A stretch of 64,000 bases of DNA. Source: Lelliottia nimipressuralis (GTDB lineage Bacteria > Pseudomonadota > Gammaproteobacteria > Enterobacterales > Enterobacteriaceae). A model generated the notes under the pieces. It had not been told where the DNA came from. It made no database searches and saw only the letters and a program-made list of their open reading frames with translations. Positions 40,974-51,329 of this stretch are shown here, piece after piece. A program made the position numbers and the translations under genes. The stretch lies in NCBI RefSeq assembly GCF_004402045.1, contig NZ_SOMG01000030.1, positions 930,001-994,000 of the forward strand. Reading direction: 5' to 3'. The first letter of the stretch is position 1. The number at the start of each line of letters is the position of its first letter.

Positions 40974-41606
40974 TCAGAAACGATAACCCGCAGAGAACAT
41001 AAATACCCACGGATCGAGGCGAGTGCTGATGCTTTGCTGCTGACCGCCCGCTTTGAAGCGTACATCGGTATCAATATCCATATACCAGACGGAGGCGTTG
41101 ATTAACCAGTCGCGGTTAATCAGATAATCCAGACCTACCTGCCCTGCCATCCCCCACGAGTCTTTCAGGCTGAGGTCAGTCAGACCAGCTTCTTTACCGG
41201 TATCGTTAAATTTCTCATCAAAGAAGGTGGTGTAGTTCACACCCGCGCCAATATAAGGACGCACCTTGCTGCTCGAATCACCAAAGTACCACTGCGCCAT
41301 CAGCGTTGGCGGCAGATGATGTACCGTGGCGATATCACCGGTTGGTCCTAAACCGACGCGATGACGGAACGGTGTTGCAGCCAGAAGCTCAACACCAACG
41401 TTATCCGTCGCCATATAGGTGAACGTTAAACCTAACTGGGTGTTATTACTGACGTTAAAACCGCCCATTCCCAGCACGTTATCAGATCCTTCAGTTGGGC
41501 GAACCGTCGCCGAACCGGCACGAATAAAGAATTCGCCTGCTTCATGCGCATACGCGCCGCCAGAGAGACTGCTTAATACAAGGGCTGCCACCGCTAATTT
41601 TTTCAT
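40974..41606 (-). CDS. ompW: Outer-membrane protein OmpW
   Basis: 210 aa with a 20-residue signal peptide ending ...GGAYAHEAG and an eight-stranded beta-barrel that ends in the C-terminal aromatic FSAGYRF required for outer-membrane assembly. OmpW is a small channel for hydrophobic compounds, controlled by oxygen and stress in E. coli. Confidence 0.97.
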   Translation of the reverse strand: MKKLAVAALVLSSLSGGAYAHEAGEFFIRAGSATVRPTEGSDNVLGMGGFNVSNNTQLGLTFTYMATDNVGVELLAATPFRHRVGLGPTGDIATVHHLPPTLMAQWYFGDSSSKVRPYIGAGVNYTTFFDEKFNDTGKEAGLTDLSLKDSWGMAGQVGLDYLINRDWLINASVWYMDIDTDVRFKAGGQQQSISTRLDPWVFMFSAGYRF

Positions 41607-41709
41607 ATCCGCTCCATCGTTGTGGTTTTAATCGCGGGTGAGAATATACTCACAAAAGGGTAATAAGTGATCTGCCACAGATCACATTAAAACCAGTAAC
41701 TTAACATTC

Positions 41710-41723
41710 ATTGATCTGGGTTA
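41710..41723. promoter_or_regulatory. Candidate FNR site upstream of ompW
   Basis: TTGATCTGGGTTAA has one perfect FNR half-site (TTGAT) and a poorer second half. It lies about 105 bases upstream of ompW, which is FNR-activated in E. coli. Confidence 0.3.
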
Positions 41724-41888
41724 ATTTTTTGTGGCACTTTGAAAAGCAATAAGTTGTTTCCATGTCAATTTTTGGCATTTCGCAGTTACAAAATTTTCTC
41801 TTTTCCCCCTCTTGCTCTTCCTCTGGCGGCTGGATAATTTAGCGCTCTCACAAGTTGATTTGATGCGTTCTTCTTTTGCAGGTGTGCC

Positions 41889-42293
41889 ATGAGTGATATT
41901 AACCCGTGCATGACGTGCGGAGCCTGTTGTGCGTATTTTCGAGTCTCTTTCTACTGGGCCGAAGCCAGCGATGGCGGCGGTACCGTTCCGGTTCATCTCA
42001 CCGAGCCGTTAACACCTTTTCTGCGCTGCATGAGCGGCACGAACCAAAAACAGGTCCGCTGTGTAGCGTTACAGGGTGAGCCTGGAGTCTTTACCCGGTG
42101 TTCTATCTATGAGGATCGTCCCAGCCCGTGCCGGGAATTTGCCATGTCGGGAGAAGATGGGCTGGTCAATGAATCCTGTAATCGCGCCCGGGCGCGCGTT
42201 GGATTACCGCCGCTTTACAAAGATATGCTTTTCCATACAAGCCTTGATGCTGCCACAGCAGGCGCATCCGGTGTACAATTGCCGGCTAATTAA
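41889..42293 (+). CDS. ykgJ: YkgJ-family cysteine-cluster protein
   Basis: 134 aa. It has the conserved [29 protein letters not shown] and [11 protein letters not shown] motifs of the YkgJ family (zinc or iron binding cysteine cluster; DUF UPF0153). E. coli YkgJ matches closely over the first 110 residues; this protein has a longer tail. Function unknown. It is 25 bases before yciC. Confidence 0.88.
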   Translation: MSDINPCMTCGACCAYFRVSFYWAEASDGGGTVPVHLTEPLTPFLRCMSGTNQKQVRCVALQGEPGVFTRCSIYEDRPSPCREFAMSGEDGLVNESCNRARARVGLPPLYKDMLFHTSLDAATAGASGVQLPAN

Positions 42294-42318
42294 CACCTGC
42301 AATACTCAAGGAGAGTGC

Positions 42319-43062
42319 ATGTCTATCACGGCGAAGTCTGTCTACCGTGACACGGGAAACTTTTTCCGCAATCAGTTCATAACCTTTTTACTGATCGCGT
42401 TGCTTTGCGCCTTTATCACGGTGGTGCTGGGTCATGCGTTCTCACCGAGTGAAGAACAGATTGCCAGCCTGAGCCAGGGCGACCATCTTGCGGGAAGCGT
42501 GGGGCTGTTTGAGCTGGTGCAAAACATGACGCCGGAGCAGCAGCAAATTCTGCTGCGGGCCTCTGCCGCATCCACATTCTCAGGCCTTATTGGTAATGCG
42601 GTTCTGGCGGGCGGCGTTTTACTGATGATTCAGCTGGTATCGGCGGGTCATCGGGTCAGCGCCTTACGGGCGATTGGTGCCAGCGCACCGGTCTTACCTA
42701 AGCTGTTTATCCTGATATTTTTAACCACCCTGCTGGTTCAGATGGGGATTATGCTGGTTGTGGTGCCGGGTGTGTTACTGGCTATCGTGCTCTCATTTGC
42801 CCCGGTCATGGTTGTGCAGGACAAAATGGGTATTTTTACCGCGATGCGCAGCAGCATCAGACTGGCATGGGCTAATATGCGTCTTGTGGCTCCCGCCGTG
42901 ATCGGCTGGCTGCTTGCCAAAACGCTCCTGCTACTGTTTGCACCGAATTTCGCGGTATTGACGCCAAACGTTGGCGCGGTGGTGGCGAATACGCTGAGCA
43001 ATCTGATTTCTGCGGTACTGCTGGTTTACCTGTTCCGCCTGTATATGTTAATTCGTCAGTAA
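42319..43062 (+). CDS. yciC: YciC, UPF0259 family inner-membrane protein
   Basis: 247 aa from the ATG at 42319, which follows AAGGAG; the longer open frame upstream overlaps ykgJ in another phase and is not real. It is a polytopic membrane protein with about six helices and conserved segments such as [16 protein letters not shown]. In E. coli it is implicated in envelope upkeep together with YciB. First of the yciCBA set. Confidence 0.93.
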   Translation: MSITAKSVYRDTGNFFRNQFITFLLIALLCAFITVVLGHAFSPSEEQIASLSQGDHLAGSVGLFELVQNMTPEQQQILLRASAASTFSGLIGNAVLAGGVLLMIQLVSAGHRVSALRAIGASAPVLPKLFILIFLTTLLVQMGIMLVVVPGVLLAIVLSFAPVMVVQDKMGIFTAMRSSIRLAWANMRLVAPAVIGWLLAKTLLLLFAPNFAVLTPNVGAVVANTLSNLISAVLLVYLFRLYMLIRQ

Positions 43063-43117
43063 TCCTGTGGCGGGAACATCGCTGTCTCCCGCCCCATTCA
43101 GAAGATGGAATCACAGA

Positions 43118-43657
43118 ATGAAGCAGTTTCTTGATTTTTTACCGCTCGTGGTCTTTTTTGCTTTTTATAAGCTGTATGACATTTATGCCGCGACCACTGC
43201 GCTGATCGTCGCGACCGCTGTAGTACTGATCTACAGCTGGGTTCGCTATCGTAAAGTCGAAAAAATGGCGCTGATAACGTTCGTCCTGGTCGCCGTGTTC
43301 GGCGGGCTTACTCTGTTCTTCCACAACGATGAATTTATTAAGTGGAAAGTGACCGTGATTTACGCGCTGTTTGCGGGCGCATTGCTAATCAGCCAGTGGG
43401 TAATGAAAAAGCCGCTGATCCAGCGCATGCTGGGCAAAGAGCTGACCCTGCCTCAGGAAGTCTGGTCGCGTCTGAATATCGCCTGGGCGGTCTTCTTTAT
43501 TCTTTGCGGCCTCGCCAACATCTATATCGCCTTCTGGCTGCCGCAGAATATCTGGGTCAACTTCAAGGTCTTCGGCCTGACTGCGCTGACGCTTATCTTC
43601 ACGCTGTTAAGCGGCGTATACATCTATCGCCACATGCCGCAGGACGACAAGCACTGA
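43118..43657 (+). CDS. yciB: YciB, intracellular septation protein A family
   Basis: 179 aa from the ATG at 43118 ([20 protein letters not shown]), the E. coli length; the open frame runs 17 codons further back without similarity. Five membrane helices. YciB is reported to interact with cell-elongation and division proteins and to help maintain the envelope. Confidence 0.95.
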   Translation: MKQFLDFLPLVVFFAFYKLYDIYAATTALIVATAVVLIYSWVRYRKVEKMALITFVLVAVFGGLTLFFHNDEFIKWKVTVIYALFAGALLISQWVMKKPLIQRMLGKELTLPQEVWSRLNIAWAVFFILCGLANIYIAFWLPQNIWVNFKVFGLTALTLIFTLLSGVYIYRHMPQDDKH

Positions 43658-43761
43658 TTAATGACTGACCAGGACGTTAACGAGAGGCGTTCTGGTCTAT
43701 TCTCTCCGCTTCGAAATCATAGTAGCATCCCGCCTGAAGTCTTCCGTTATGAGTTAAAACA

Positions 43762-44157
43762 ATGACAACAACTAACGCCCCTCAGGGCGAACTGGTTTTA
43801 CGCACACTGGCAATGCCCGCTGACACCAATGCCAATGGCGATATTTTTGGCGGCTGGCTGATGTCGCAGATGGATATGGGCGGCGCAATTCTGGCAAAAG
43901 AGATCGCCCACGGGCGCGTGGTGACCGTGAGAGTGGACGGCATGACCTTCCTGCGCCCGGTTGCGGTGGGTGATGTGGTTTGCTGTTACGCGCGCTGCGT
44001 CAAACGCGGCAATACCTCTATTTCAATCAATATTGAAGTATGGGTGAAGAAAGTCTCTTCTGAGCCGATTGGACAACGCTATAAAGCTACAGAAGCGCTG
44101 TTTATTTATGTCGCAGTAGACAGCGAGGGTAAACCTCGTCAACTTCCACAGGCCTGA
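43762..44157 (+). CDS. yciA: Acyl-CoA thioesterase YciA
   Basis: 131 aa hotdog-fold thioesterase with the family motif MPADTNANGDIFGGWLMSQMD and the substrate-cleft VDGMTFLRPV. It hydrolyses a broad range of acyl-CoAs. A terminator shared with convergent tonB follows. Confidence 0.96.
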   Translation: MTTTNAPQGELVLRTLAMPADTNANGDIFGGWLMSQMDMGGAILAKEIAHGRVVTVRVDGMTFLRPVAVGDVVCCYARCVKRGNTSISINIEVWVKKVSSEPIGQRYKATEALFIYVAVDSEGKPRQLPQA

Positions 44158-44164
44158 CAGACAG

Positions 44165-44197
44165 GCAAAAAAAAGCCTCCCTAAGGAGGCTTTTTTC
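44165..44197. terminator. Bidirectional terminator yciA / tonB
   Basis: An 8-bp stem AAGCCTCC / GGAGGCTT with A and T runs on both sides, between convergent genes. Confidence 0.9.
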
Positions 44198-44918
44198 ATT
44201 CCATCTGCGCCCCGCCGTTCAGGCGGAAAACAATGTTCACTATCAACCCATTCCCTGGCTTGCCTGGCTCATAACGCCATCTGCGCATCGCCGATTTCAC
44301 TTCTCGCTCGAACATATTAGAAGGTTGAGCAGACAAAATTTCCACGTTATCAACGCGACCATCCGCCGTGACGTCAAATTTCACCCGCACGCGGCCTTCA
44401 ATACGTAAGGCCTGAGCGCGAGGCGGATACTGTGGCTGGTTGCGGCTCACGGCACGCGGACCCGCTGGCGCGGTTACCGTCGGCTTTGCGGCCGTTGCCG
44501 TATTGTTCATCACCGGACGTGAAGGCGCTGCATTTTCAACCGGCTGGGTCGCGCGCGGTTCAACCGGACGTTCTTCGCGTTTCGGACGCTCCTCGACCTT
44601 TTTCATCGGCTTTGGCTTCGGCTTCGGTTTTGGCTTCGGTTCAGGTTTATGGATAACCACCGGGGCTTCCTTCGGCGGCTCCGGAACGGGCTCGGGCTCT
44701 GGCTCCGGTTCAGCAACGGGTTGTGGCGGTGGCGGTGCAACCTGCGGCGGTTCGAGATCCGCTGGCGATACCATCGTCACCGAAATCGGCTGCGCGGGCG
44801 CGGGCATTTCAATAACCTGATGAACCGAGGTGTACAGCAAACCCGCCACAACGGCACCGTGAATCACGACAGAAAGCAGCGTCGGCCAGGGAAAGCGGCG
44901 AGGTAAATCAAGGGTCAT
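44196..44918 (-). CDS. tonB: TonB energy-transducing protein
   Basis: 240 aa from the ATG at 44918 ([20 protein letters not shown]); several upstream in-frame ATGs give no extra similarity. Order: one N-terminal membrane anchor (about 12-32), a long proline-rich rod with repeated EP and KP dipeptides (about 65-125) and a globular C-terminal domain with [21 protein letters not shown]. It couples the ExbB-ExbD motor to outer-membrane receptors for iron-siderophores and B12. Confidence 0.97.
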   Translation of the reverse strand: MTLDLPRRFPWPTLLSVVIHGAVVAGLLYTSVHQVIEMPAPAQPISVTMVSPADLEPPQVAPPPPQPVAEPEPEPEPVPEPPKEAPVVIHKPEPKPKPKPKPKPMKKVEERPKREERPVEPRATQPVENAAPSRPVMNNTATAAKPTVTAPAGPRAVSRNQPQYPPRAQALRIEGRVRVKFDVTADGRVDNVEILSAQPSNMFEREVKSAMRRWRYEPGKPGNGLIVNIVFRLNGGAQME

Positions 44919-44965
44919 CGAAGTCATATTCATCAACGTTAAAAAATCGAACACTGATTTTAAAT

Positions 44966-44984
44966 GCAAATAGCAATCATATTC
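44966..44984. promoter_or_regulatory. Candidate Fur box upstream of tonB
   Basis: GCAAATAGCAATCATATTC matches the 19-base Fur consensus at 12 positions and lies about 50 bases upstream of the tonB start. tonB is Fur-regulated in E. coli. Confidence 0.4.
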
Positions 44985-45138
44985 AATAAGACACTTTGCT
45001 CTGGCGCAACTTTAGCGCATGAGAGGCTAAAAAAGGGGCATTCAGATCAGGGCATTAACATTGTTTTTATTTTACATTGCAGTCGTTTGCCCTTTCACAT
45101 AACGTAACTGACACTTTTACCGGTTAAGGAGCTTCGCC

Positions 45139-45435
45139 GTGTTTTACGTGATTTACTCTGAAGATGTTGCTGATTCACTCGCAAAACGCCAGTCTGTACG
45201 CCCTGCTCACCTCGCGCGTTTACAGTTGCTCCAGGATGAAGGTCGGTTACTGACCGCTGGCCCAATGCCTGCAGTAGACAGCAATGACCCGGGTGCCGCC
45301 GGTTTTTCGGGCTCCACGGTCATTGCCGAGTTTGAATCCCAGGAAGCCGCTCAGGCCTGGGCTGACGCTGACCCGTACGTTGCTGCGGGCGTGTATGCGA
45401 AAGTCACGGTTCGACCATACAAGAAAGTGTTCTGA
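45139..45435 (+). CDS. yciI: YciI, YCII-domain protein
   Basis: 98 aa from a GTG preceded by AAGGAG. It has the YCII fold with a conserved His and Asp pair ([22 protein letters not shown]), the residues suspected of catalysis in this family. No reaction is proven. Divergent from tonB, as in E. coli. Confidence 0.95.
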   Translation: MFYVIYSEDVADSLAKRQSVRPAHLARLQLLQDEGRLLTAGPMPAVDSNDPGAAGFSGSTVIAEFESQEAAQAWADADPYVAAGVYAKVTVRPYKKVF

Positions 45436-45442
45436 TACCAAA

Positions 45443-45467
45443 GTGGCTCCGAAAGGAGCCTTTTTTA
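45443..45467 (+). terminator. yciI terminator
   Basis: Stem GGCTCC / GGAGCC with GAAA tetraloop and six T residues. Confidence 0.85.
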
Positions 45468-45476
45468 TGGTGGCGG

Positions 45477-46430
45477 CTACGCGTCTCTGTGCCGGGTAAA
45501 CTGCTGCTCCGTCATGAGGCTTCCCCACTGGTCGCCTTCCCACTCTTTAACCAGCGTAAAACCAAACGATTCGTACAGCCGCCGGGCGGTGGTCAGCTTG
45601 TTAAATGTCCAGAGATGCACGGTTGAAAACCCGGCGCTGTCGCAAAACAGCATGGCTTCGGCGAGTAATTTTTTTCCAGCGCCATGACCCCGACAGCCGT
45701 CGTCGATAATAAACCAGCGCAGGTGGGCTTCGCCCTGTTCTAAGTCCTCTCCATCGATTGCCACCGACCCCACGATCCTGTCGTTCATCATCGCCAGCCA
45801 GACCTGGTTACATGGCTTGTCCAGCCTGCCACTGAACTCTGCCAGACCTGAAGCCACTTTGGCCTCAAAGAAGCGACCAAAATTATGCTCGCGTGCGTAA
45901 TAGCACCCGTGCATTTCTGCAATGCGGCCAATCATGCCAGGTAGATAGCCCTGCACAATCTTAAGCTCGTCGGGGCGGGTATCGACAGTCATCTCACGAC
46001 ACGCCAGTAGCGCATTGGCGTAAAGGGATAATCCCTGAGAGATGGTCTGCTGCTGAGCGGGTTTCAGGAGCTTTATCGCTGAGACAACTCGCTCGTTGCT
46101 GTAGGTATTAATTTTTTGGACTGTCTCATGGCCTTTCGCAGTCAACCTGAGACATTTTGTTCTGGCATCGTCAGTGGACACCACCTCTTCAAGTTCACCC
46201 GCGGCAATCAGGCGAGCCAGCATCCGGCTGACGCTGGATTTTTCCAGCCCCAGCAGCTTCACCAGTTGACCCGCCGTCATTTCCTTGCGTAATGCTATTT
46301 CGACAAGGGTGTGCACGGCCGAGGGAGAGTAAGGGGTTGAGGCCAGAGTGGAAGCCATAAAACCTAACTCTCGCACCATCAGACGCGAGGAACTACGGAT
46401 AACGCTGACTATGGGAGCTTCGCTGTGCAT
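45477..46430 (-). CDS. MarR-type regulator fused to a GNAT acetyltransferase
   Basis: 317 aa in two parts. Residues about 5-145 are a MarR winged helix (VHTLVEIALRKEMTAGQLVK and LEKSSVSRMLARLIAAGELE). Residues about 160-310 are a GNAT domain with the acetyl-CoA loop RGHGAGKKLL and a C-terminal NKLTTARRLYESFGF. Such fusions are known as a family, but the target and the acetylated substrate are not. A strong palindrome lies just upstream of its start, and leuE is upstream on the same strand; the regulator may control both genes. Confidence 0.9.
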   Translation of the reverse strand: MHSEAPIVSVIRSSSRLMVRELGFMASTLASTPYSPSAVHTLVEIALRKEMTAGQLVKLLGLEKSSVSRMLARLIAAGELEEVVSTDDARTKCLRLTAKGHETVQKINTYSNERVVSAIKLLKPAQQQTISQGLSLYANALLACREMTVDTRPDELKIVQGYLPGMIGRIAEMHGCYYAREHNFGRFFEAKVASGLAEFSGRLDKPCNQVWLAMMNDRIVGSVAIDGEDLEQGEAHLRWFIIDDGCRGHGAGKKLLAEAMLFCDSAGFSTVHLWTFNKLTTARRLYESFGFTLVKEWEGDQWGSLMTEQQFTRHRDA

Positions 46431-46441
46431 ATTATGCCCTC

Positions 46442-46472
46442 ACTATTTAGTTGTACTATACAACCAAATAGT
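46442..46472. promoter_or_regulatory. Operator-like palindrome in front of the MarR-GNAT gene
   Basis: Two 13-base arms (ACTATTTAGTTGT and ACAACCAAATAGT, one mismatch) flank a 5-base centre. The inner core GTTGTA, CTA, TACAAC is perfect and of the size and style of MarR-family operators. It lies 12 bases upstream of the gene start. Confidence 0.75.
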
Positions 46473-46495
46473 AAAAGGCTGTCAAATAGAATTAA

Positions 46496-46517
46496 AAAGG
46501 CTCTCGCAGGAGCCTTT
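46496..46517 (-). terminator. leuE terminator
   Basis: On the minus strand AAAGGCTC and GAGCCTTT form an 8-bp stem followed by TTAATTC. It lies between leuE and the MarR-GNAT gene. Confidence 0.65.
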
Positions 46518-46524
46518 CATTCAA

Positions 46525-47160
46525 TCAGTGTAGCGACGCCAACCTCGCCGCAAACCCGACAAACAGTAACCCTATCAGCCCGTTTCCCAGCTTTGCCAGT
46601 TTCTTTTTAGTTTTCAGATAACGCGTCACAAACGCGCCAGAGAAGATCAGGAAACTCATGTACATAAAGCTTATCAGTTCAAGCGTGGTGGCGAGGATCA
46701 GGAAAGAGGTGCCTGTGTTCTCAGCATTCACGTCAATGAACTGAACAAAGAAAGATACGTAGAACAGAATCGCTTTTGGATTCGTCAGGCTTAACACCAG
46801 CGAGCGTTTCATGATCGTGCTGGCAGGCTCGGTTCCACTCTCGTGAGCATGATTCTGCCGGGTGATTACCGACCAGAGCATTTTACCGCCCAGCCACAGC
46901 AGATAGAAGGCCCCGAGATAGCGCACGATATTAAACAGCACCAGGGTGGTCTGGATTAATGCAGCAACGCCTGCCCAGGCCAGAAACATCAGTACCGCAT
47001 CGCCGATAAATACCCCTGTCGCGGCGAGATAGCCTTTTTTAACACCGTGACCGATCCCGGTTTTCAACACAAACAGGGTATTTGGCCCTGGCACCAGCAC
47101 GATAAAAAATGCGCCGACAACGTACGTCCAGAAATTCAGTACACCAAACTCCGCAAACAC
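46525..47160 (-). CDS. leuE: LeuE, LysE/RhtB-family amino-acid exporter
   Basis: 211 aa, six membrane helices, with the LysE-family N-terminal block [15 protein letters not shown] and the [21 protein letters not shown] signature. It closely resembles E. coli LeuE (YeaS), which exports leucine and related amino acids. In E. coli leuE is far from this locus, so here it is part of a changed segment between yciI and yciY. Confidence 0.9.
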   Translation of the reverse strand: MFAEFGVLNFWTYVVGAFFIVLVPGPNTLFVLKTGIGHGVKKGYLAATGVFIGDAVLMFLAWAGVAALIQTTLVLFNIVRYLGAFYLLWLGGKMLWSVITRQNHAHESGTEPASTIMKRSLVLSLTNPKAILFYVSFFVQFIDVNAENTGTSFLILATTLELISFMYMSFLIFSGAFVTRYLKTKKKLAKLGNGLIGLLFVGFAARLASLH

Positions 47161-47268
47161 TTCTCCCTCCTTTTGCTAAACACAACAGGAATATCGCTGC
47201 AAATACGCTATTCCTAAAAATCAGACGCTATAAAAACAGTGGGCACCATTACGGTGCCCTCATGGTTC

Positions 47269-47442
47269 TCAGATATCCTGGACTGCGAACAGCAACGCGT
47301 TACGATGTCTGGTCATTCCACATTTTCTGATGGCGTGAATACGCATATTGCGGCGGGATTGTGCTTCCAGCCAACGAGCCTTGCGACGACTCACCTGTCG
47401 CAACATGCGCCAGCGCCCTACTTCTGTTCTACTGCGCTTCAT
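47269..47442 (-). CDS. yciY: YciY small basic protein
   Basis: 57 aa from the ATG at 47442 (MKRSRTEVGRWRMLRQVSRR), the exact length of E. coli YciY. Extremely rich in arginine. The open frame upstream of this ATG has no similarity. Function unknown. It is divergent from clsA. Confidence 0.85.
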   Translation of the reverse strand: MKRSRTEVGRWRMLRQVSRRKARWLEAQSRRNMRIHAIRKCGMTRHRNALLFAVQDI

Positions 47443-47586
47443 GTCTACAACTCTTTCTCTAACAGAGCCGCCATTATAAACCCAACCCGGCTGCAAACCA
47501 GCGCTTTTACCTGGCGTTTTTATTTGCCAGATGAATCCTGATGCGTACACTCTTAACAATACGCTTTCAAAAGGATTTTTTTACCT

Positions 47587-49047
47587 ATGACAACCTTCTA
47601 CACCGTGGTGAGTTGGCTGGTCATTTTGGGATACTGGCTGTTAATCGCGGGTGTGACATTACGCATCCTGATGAAGCGCAGAGCCGTACCCTCTGCCATG
47701 GCCTGGCTTCTGATAATCTACATCCTGCCGCTGGTAGGAATTATTGCCTATCTCTCCTTCGGTGAACTTCATCTGGGTAAACGCCGTGCCGAGCGGGCCC
47801 GCGCCATGTGGCCCTCGACCGCAAAGTGGCTCCATGACCTTAAAGCCTGCAAACATATCTTTGCCGAGGAGAACAGCAGCGTCGCCTCCTCACTGTTTAA
47901 GCTGTGCGAGCGCCGTCAGGGAATTGGCGGCGTTAAAGGCAATCAACTCCAGCTGCTGACCTCATCCGACGACGTCATGCAGGCGTTAATCCGCGATATC
48001 CAGCTGGCCCGCCATAATATCGAGATGGTCTTCTACATCTGGCAACCCGGCGGGATGGCCGACCAGGTTGCTGAATCGCTGATGGCAGCCGCGCGGCGCG
48101 GCATTCATTGCCGCCTGCTGCTTGACTCCGCGGGCAGCGTGGCATTTTTCCGTAGCCCCTGGGCGGGCATGATGCGCAATGCCGGTATCGAAGTGGTTGA
48201 GGCGCTGAAGGTAAATCTCCTGCGTGTATTTCTGCGTCGGATGGATCTCCGTCAGCATCGTAAGATGATCATGATCGATAACTATATTGCCTACACCGGC
48301 AGCATGAATATGGTTGACCCGCGCTTCTTCAAACAGGACTCGGGGGTTGGCCAGTGGATTGATTTGATGGCGCGCATGGAGGGGCCGATTGCCACCTCGA
48401 TGGGGATCGTCTACTCCTGCGACTGGGAGATAGAGACCGGCAAGCGTATCCTGCCGCCGCCACCGGATGGCAATATTATGCCGTTTGAAGAGGCCAGCGG
48501 TCATACCATTCATACCATTGCCTCGGGGCCGGGCTTCCCGGAGGATTTGATCCATCAGGCGCTGCTGACGGCAACGTACTCGGCGCGTGAATATTTGATC
48601 ATGACGACGCCCTACTTTGTCCCCAGCGATGATCTCCTGCACGCGATCTGTACCGCAGCGCAGCGCGGTGTCGATGTGAGCATCATTTTGCCACGCAAAA
48701 ATGACTCCCTTCTGGTGGGCTGGGCCAGCCGCGCATTCTTTAGCGAACTGTTGGCCGCCGGGGTGAAAATTTACCAGTTTGAAGGCGGCTTGCTCCACAC
48801 CAAGAGCGTTCTCGTCGACGGTGAACTGAGTCTTGTGGGGACGGTCAACCTGGATATGCGTAGCCTGTGGCTAAACTTTGAAATCACGCTGGTGATTGAT
48901 GATGCCGGCTTTGGCGGCGATCTGGCGGCGGTGCAGGATGATTATATCTCGCGCTCTCGGCTGCTGGATGCCCGGCTGTGGGTAAAACGTCCGCTGTGGC
49001 AGAGAATTACCGAACGACTGTTTTACTTCTTTAGTCCGTTGCTGTAA
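47587..49047 (+). CDS. clsA: Cardiolipin synthase A
   Basis: 486 aa, as in E. coli. Two N-terminal membrane helices (about 5-60) are followed by two phospholipase-D domains with both HKD motifs: His224/Lys226/Asp231 and His404/Lys406/Asp411. ClsA joins two phosphatidylglycerols to cardiolipin. yciU follows with a 33-base gap. Confidence 0.98.
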   Translation: MTTFYTVVSWLVILGYWLLIAGVTLRILMKRRAVPSAMAWLLIIYILPLVGIIAYLSFGELHLGKRRAERARAMWPSTAKWLHDLKACKHIFAEENSSVASSLFKLCERRQGIGGVKGNQLQLLTSSDDVMQALIRDIQLARHNIEMVFYIWQPGGMADQVAESLMAAARRGIHCRLLLDSAGSVAFFRSPWAGMMRNAGIEVVEALKVNLLRVFLRRMDLRQHRKMIMIDNYIAYTGSMNMVDPRFFKQDSGVGQWIDLMARMEGPIATSMGIVYSCDWEIETGKRILPPPPDGNIMPFEEASGHTIHTIASGPGFPEDLIHQALLTATYSAREYLIMTTPYFVPSDDLLHAICTAAQRGVDVSIILPRKNDSLLVGWASRAFFSELLAAGVKIYQFEGGLLHTKSVLVDGELSLVGTVNLDMRSLWLNFEITLVIDDAGFGGDLAAVQDDYISRSRLLDARLWVKRPLWQRITERLFYFFSPLL

Positions 49048-49410
<363 letters not shown>

Positions 49411-49411
49411 T

Positions 49412-49440
49412 AAAAAAGGCTGCGATTGCAGCCTTTTTTA
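49412..49440. terminator. Bidirectional terminator yciU / channel gene
   Basis: Stem AAAAAGGCTGC / GCAGCCTTTTT with loop GATT; A and T runs on both sides, between convergent genes. Confidence 0.9.
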
Positions 49441-49441
49441 T

Positions 49442-50278
49442 TTACTCCGGCAATTCACTTCCGCAGCGGTTACAAAACCGCGCGCTGTGTTCATGTTCAC
49501 CCTGATGGCAGCTCGGGCATTTACGCTGCTGCTTGCGGCTCTGAAATGCGTTGCTCATGTGTGTAGTAATGAGTCCCGTCGGGATAGCAATCACCGAATA
49601 TCCAATCAAAATTAGCACGGACGCCACAATGCGGCCCAGTGGCGTATGGGGAGTGATATCTCCGTAACCCACGGTCGTGACGGTCACAATTGCCCAGTAC
49701 ACCGACGCATTGAGCGTCGTAAAGCCATATTTCGGCCCTTCTATCAAATACATCAACGCGCCGAAAACAATCATGACGATGGCAATAAATGAATAGAACA
49801 GAATAAGCTGATGTCGCGCGCTAACGATCGCACTCCAGAATATGCGCAATGACGGCATAAAACGCAGTAATTTCAGAATACGCAATACCCGAATAACGCG
49901 CATCGCCCGCCAGGCAAAGACATAGCTCAGGCTGATTTCCGGCCACAGCCACATCACATAGAGCGGCAGGATGGTAGCTAAATCGATAACCCCCCAAAAG
50001 CTGAAAACATATCGGGCCGGATTAGGCCAGGTAACCACTCTGAGGACATATTCAGCGGTAAAGACCAGGGTTATCACCAGTTCAAGCCAGACAAAGATAT
50101 GCCATTCGTCAAACGTCAGGTGGTATTGCGTCCCGGCACCCGATTCAATAAAGATGACAACCACGCTGAGGAGCGCAAATAAACCACAGAGACCTTCGAA
50201 GCGTCGCCCGGATACCGTTTCAGGATCGAATAATAAATGATAAAGCCGCTGACGGGCTGACGTGAATAAACGCGACAC
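49442..50278 (-). CDS. Voltage-sensor K+ channel-like protein with C-terminal zinc ribbon
   Basis: 278 aa. Segments S1-S4 (about 28-140) include an S4 with basic residues every third position (Arg124, 127, 130, 133, Lys136, Arg139). The pore region has the potassium filter TTVGYGD (202-207) between S5 and S6. The tail carries Cys254, Cys257, Cys269 and Cys272, a zinc ribbon. This is not E. coli Kch, which is longer and has an RCK domain, and it stands on the other side of clsA-yciU. A potassium-selective, voltage-dependent channel is likely by motif; gating and role are unknown. Confidence 0.85.
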   Translation of the reverse strand: MSRLFTSARQRLYHLLFDPETVSGRRFEGLCGLFALLSVVVIFIESGAGTQYHLTFDEWHIFVWLELVITLVFTAEYVLRVVTWPNPARYVFSFWGVIDLATILPLYVMWLWPEISLSYVFAWRAMRVIRVLRILKLLRFMPSLRIFWSAIVSARHQLILFYSFIAIVMIVFGALMYLIEGPKYGFTTLNASVYWAIVTVTTVGYGDITPHTPLGRIVASVLILIGYSVIAIPTGLITTHMSNAFQSRKQQRKCPSCHQGEHEHSARFCNRCGSELPE

Positions 50279-50295
50279 AATAACCTCGCAAAGAT

Positions 50296-50320
50296 AAGGG
50301 CTGACATCATGTCAGCCCTT
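50296..50320. terminator. Hairpin between oppF and the channel gene
   Basis: A perfect 11-bp stem AAGGGCTGACA / TGTCAGCCCTT with a 3-base loop, directly after oppF. It lacks a T run; probable opp 3' end. Confidence 0.5.
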
Positions 50321-50324
50321 GCGA

Positions 50325-51329
50325 TTATAACGGGTCTACTTTCAGGCAGGAAACCGCATGTCGGAAACTGCCTTCCAGAACCGGTCGCGTTTTCGCACAC
50401 TCCGGCCCGGCCATTGGGCAGCGCGTGCGGAAGACGCAGCCCGACGGCGGGTTAATCGGTGAGGGCAATTCCCCTTCCAGAAGCTGAATCGTTTTATTCT
50501 TTTCCAGATCGGGATCGGGGATCGGTACCGCGGACATCAGCGCTTTGGTGTAGGGGTGCAGCGGGTTATGGTACACCTCATCGTAGGTGCCCAGCTCCAC
50601 GGCATGACCCAGATACATCACCAGCACGCGGTCAGAGATGTGTTTCACCACGGCCAGGTCATGTGCAATGAAGATCAGCGACAGTCCCATCTCACGCTGT
50701 AATTTCTGCAGCAGGTTCACCACCTGCGCCTGAATAGAAACGTCCAGCGCGGAAACTGGCTCATCACAGATGATGAGCTTCGGCTCGAGGATCAGCGCAC
50801 GCGCAATACCAATACGCTGGCACTGGCCACCGGAGAATTCGTGCGGATAGCGGTTGATGAGGTTAGGCAAGAGCCCCACTTTCATCATCATCGCCTTAAC
50901 ACGATCGCGTACTTCCTGACGCGCCATCTTTGGATGATAGGTACGCAGCGGCTCGGCAATAATCTCACCGATAGTCATACGCGGGTTTAATGACGCCAGC
51001 GGATCCTGGAATATCATCTGGATATCGCTGCGCACGTCGCGCCACTCGTCGGGTTTCATGCCCAGCAGATCTTTACCCAGCCAGGCCACCTTGCCGCCGG
51101 TGGCTTTTACCAGACCGATAATTGCTCGCGCGAAGGTCGATTTACCGCAGCCGGATTCGCCCACCACGCCCAGGGTTTCCCCTTCGTACAGACGCAGCGT
51201 GACGCCATCCACCGCTTTCAGGGTCTTCGGCGGCTGCCAGAACCACTGTTTGCCGTCTTTGATATCGAAATGCACTTTAAGATCTGCGATTTCGAGCAGC
51301 ACGTTACGTTTTTCATCTAATGCGTTCAT
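50325..51329 (-). CDS. oppF: Oligopeptide ABC transporter ATPase OppF
   Basis: 334 aa ABC ATPase with Walker A GESGCGKS, signature [10 protein letters not shown] and Walker B LIICDEP, plus the C-terminal [14 protein letters not shown] cluster of the Opp/Dpp type. With OppD it powers peptide uptake. It overlaps oppD by four bases. Confidence 0.97.
   Translation of the reverse strand: MNALDEKRNVLLEIADLKVHFDIKDGKQWFWQPPKTLKAVDGVTLRLYEGETLGVVGESGCGKSTFARAIIGLVKATGGKVAWLGKDLLGMKPDEWRDVRSDIQMIFQDPLASLNPRMTIGEIIAEPLRTYHPKMARQEVRDRVKAMMMKVGLLPNLINRYPHEFSGGQCQRIGIARALILEPKLIICDEPVSALDVSIQAQVVNLLQKLQREMGLSLIFIAHDLAVVKHISDRVLVMYLGHAVELGTYDEVYHNPLHPYTKALMSAVPIPDPDLEKNKTIQLLEGELPSPINPPSGCVFRTRCPMAGPECAKTRPVLEGSFRHAVSCLKVDPL

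Noticed and set aside
49442-50278. Calling the channel gene kch
   Set aside because: It lacks the RCK domain, is 140 residues shorter, has a voltage sensor plus zinc ribbon and a different position.
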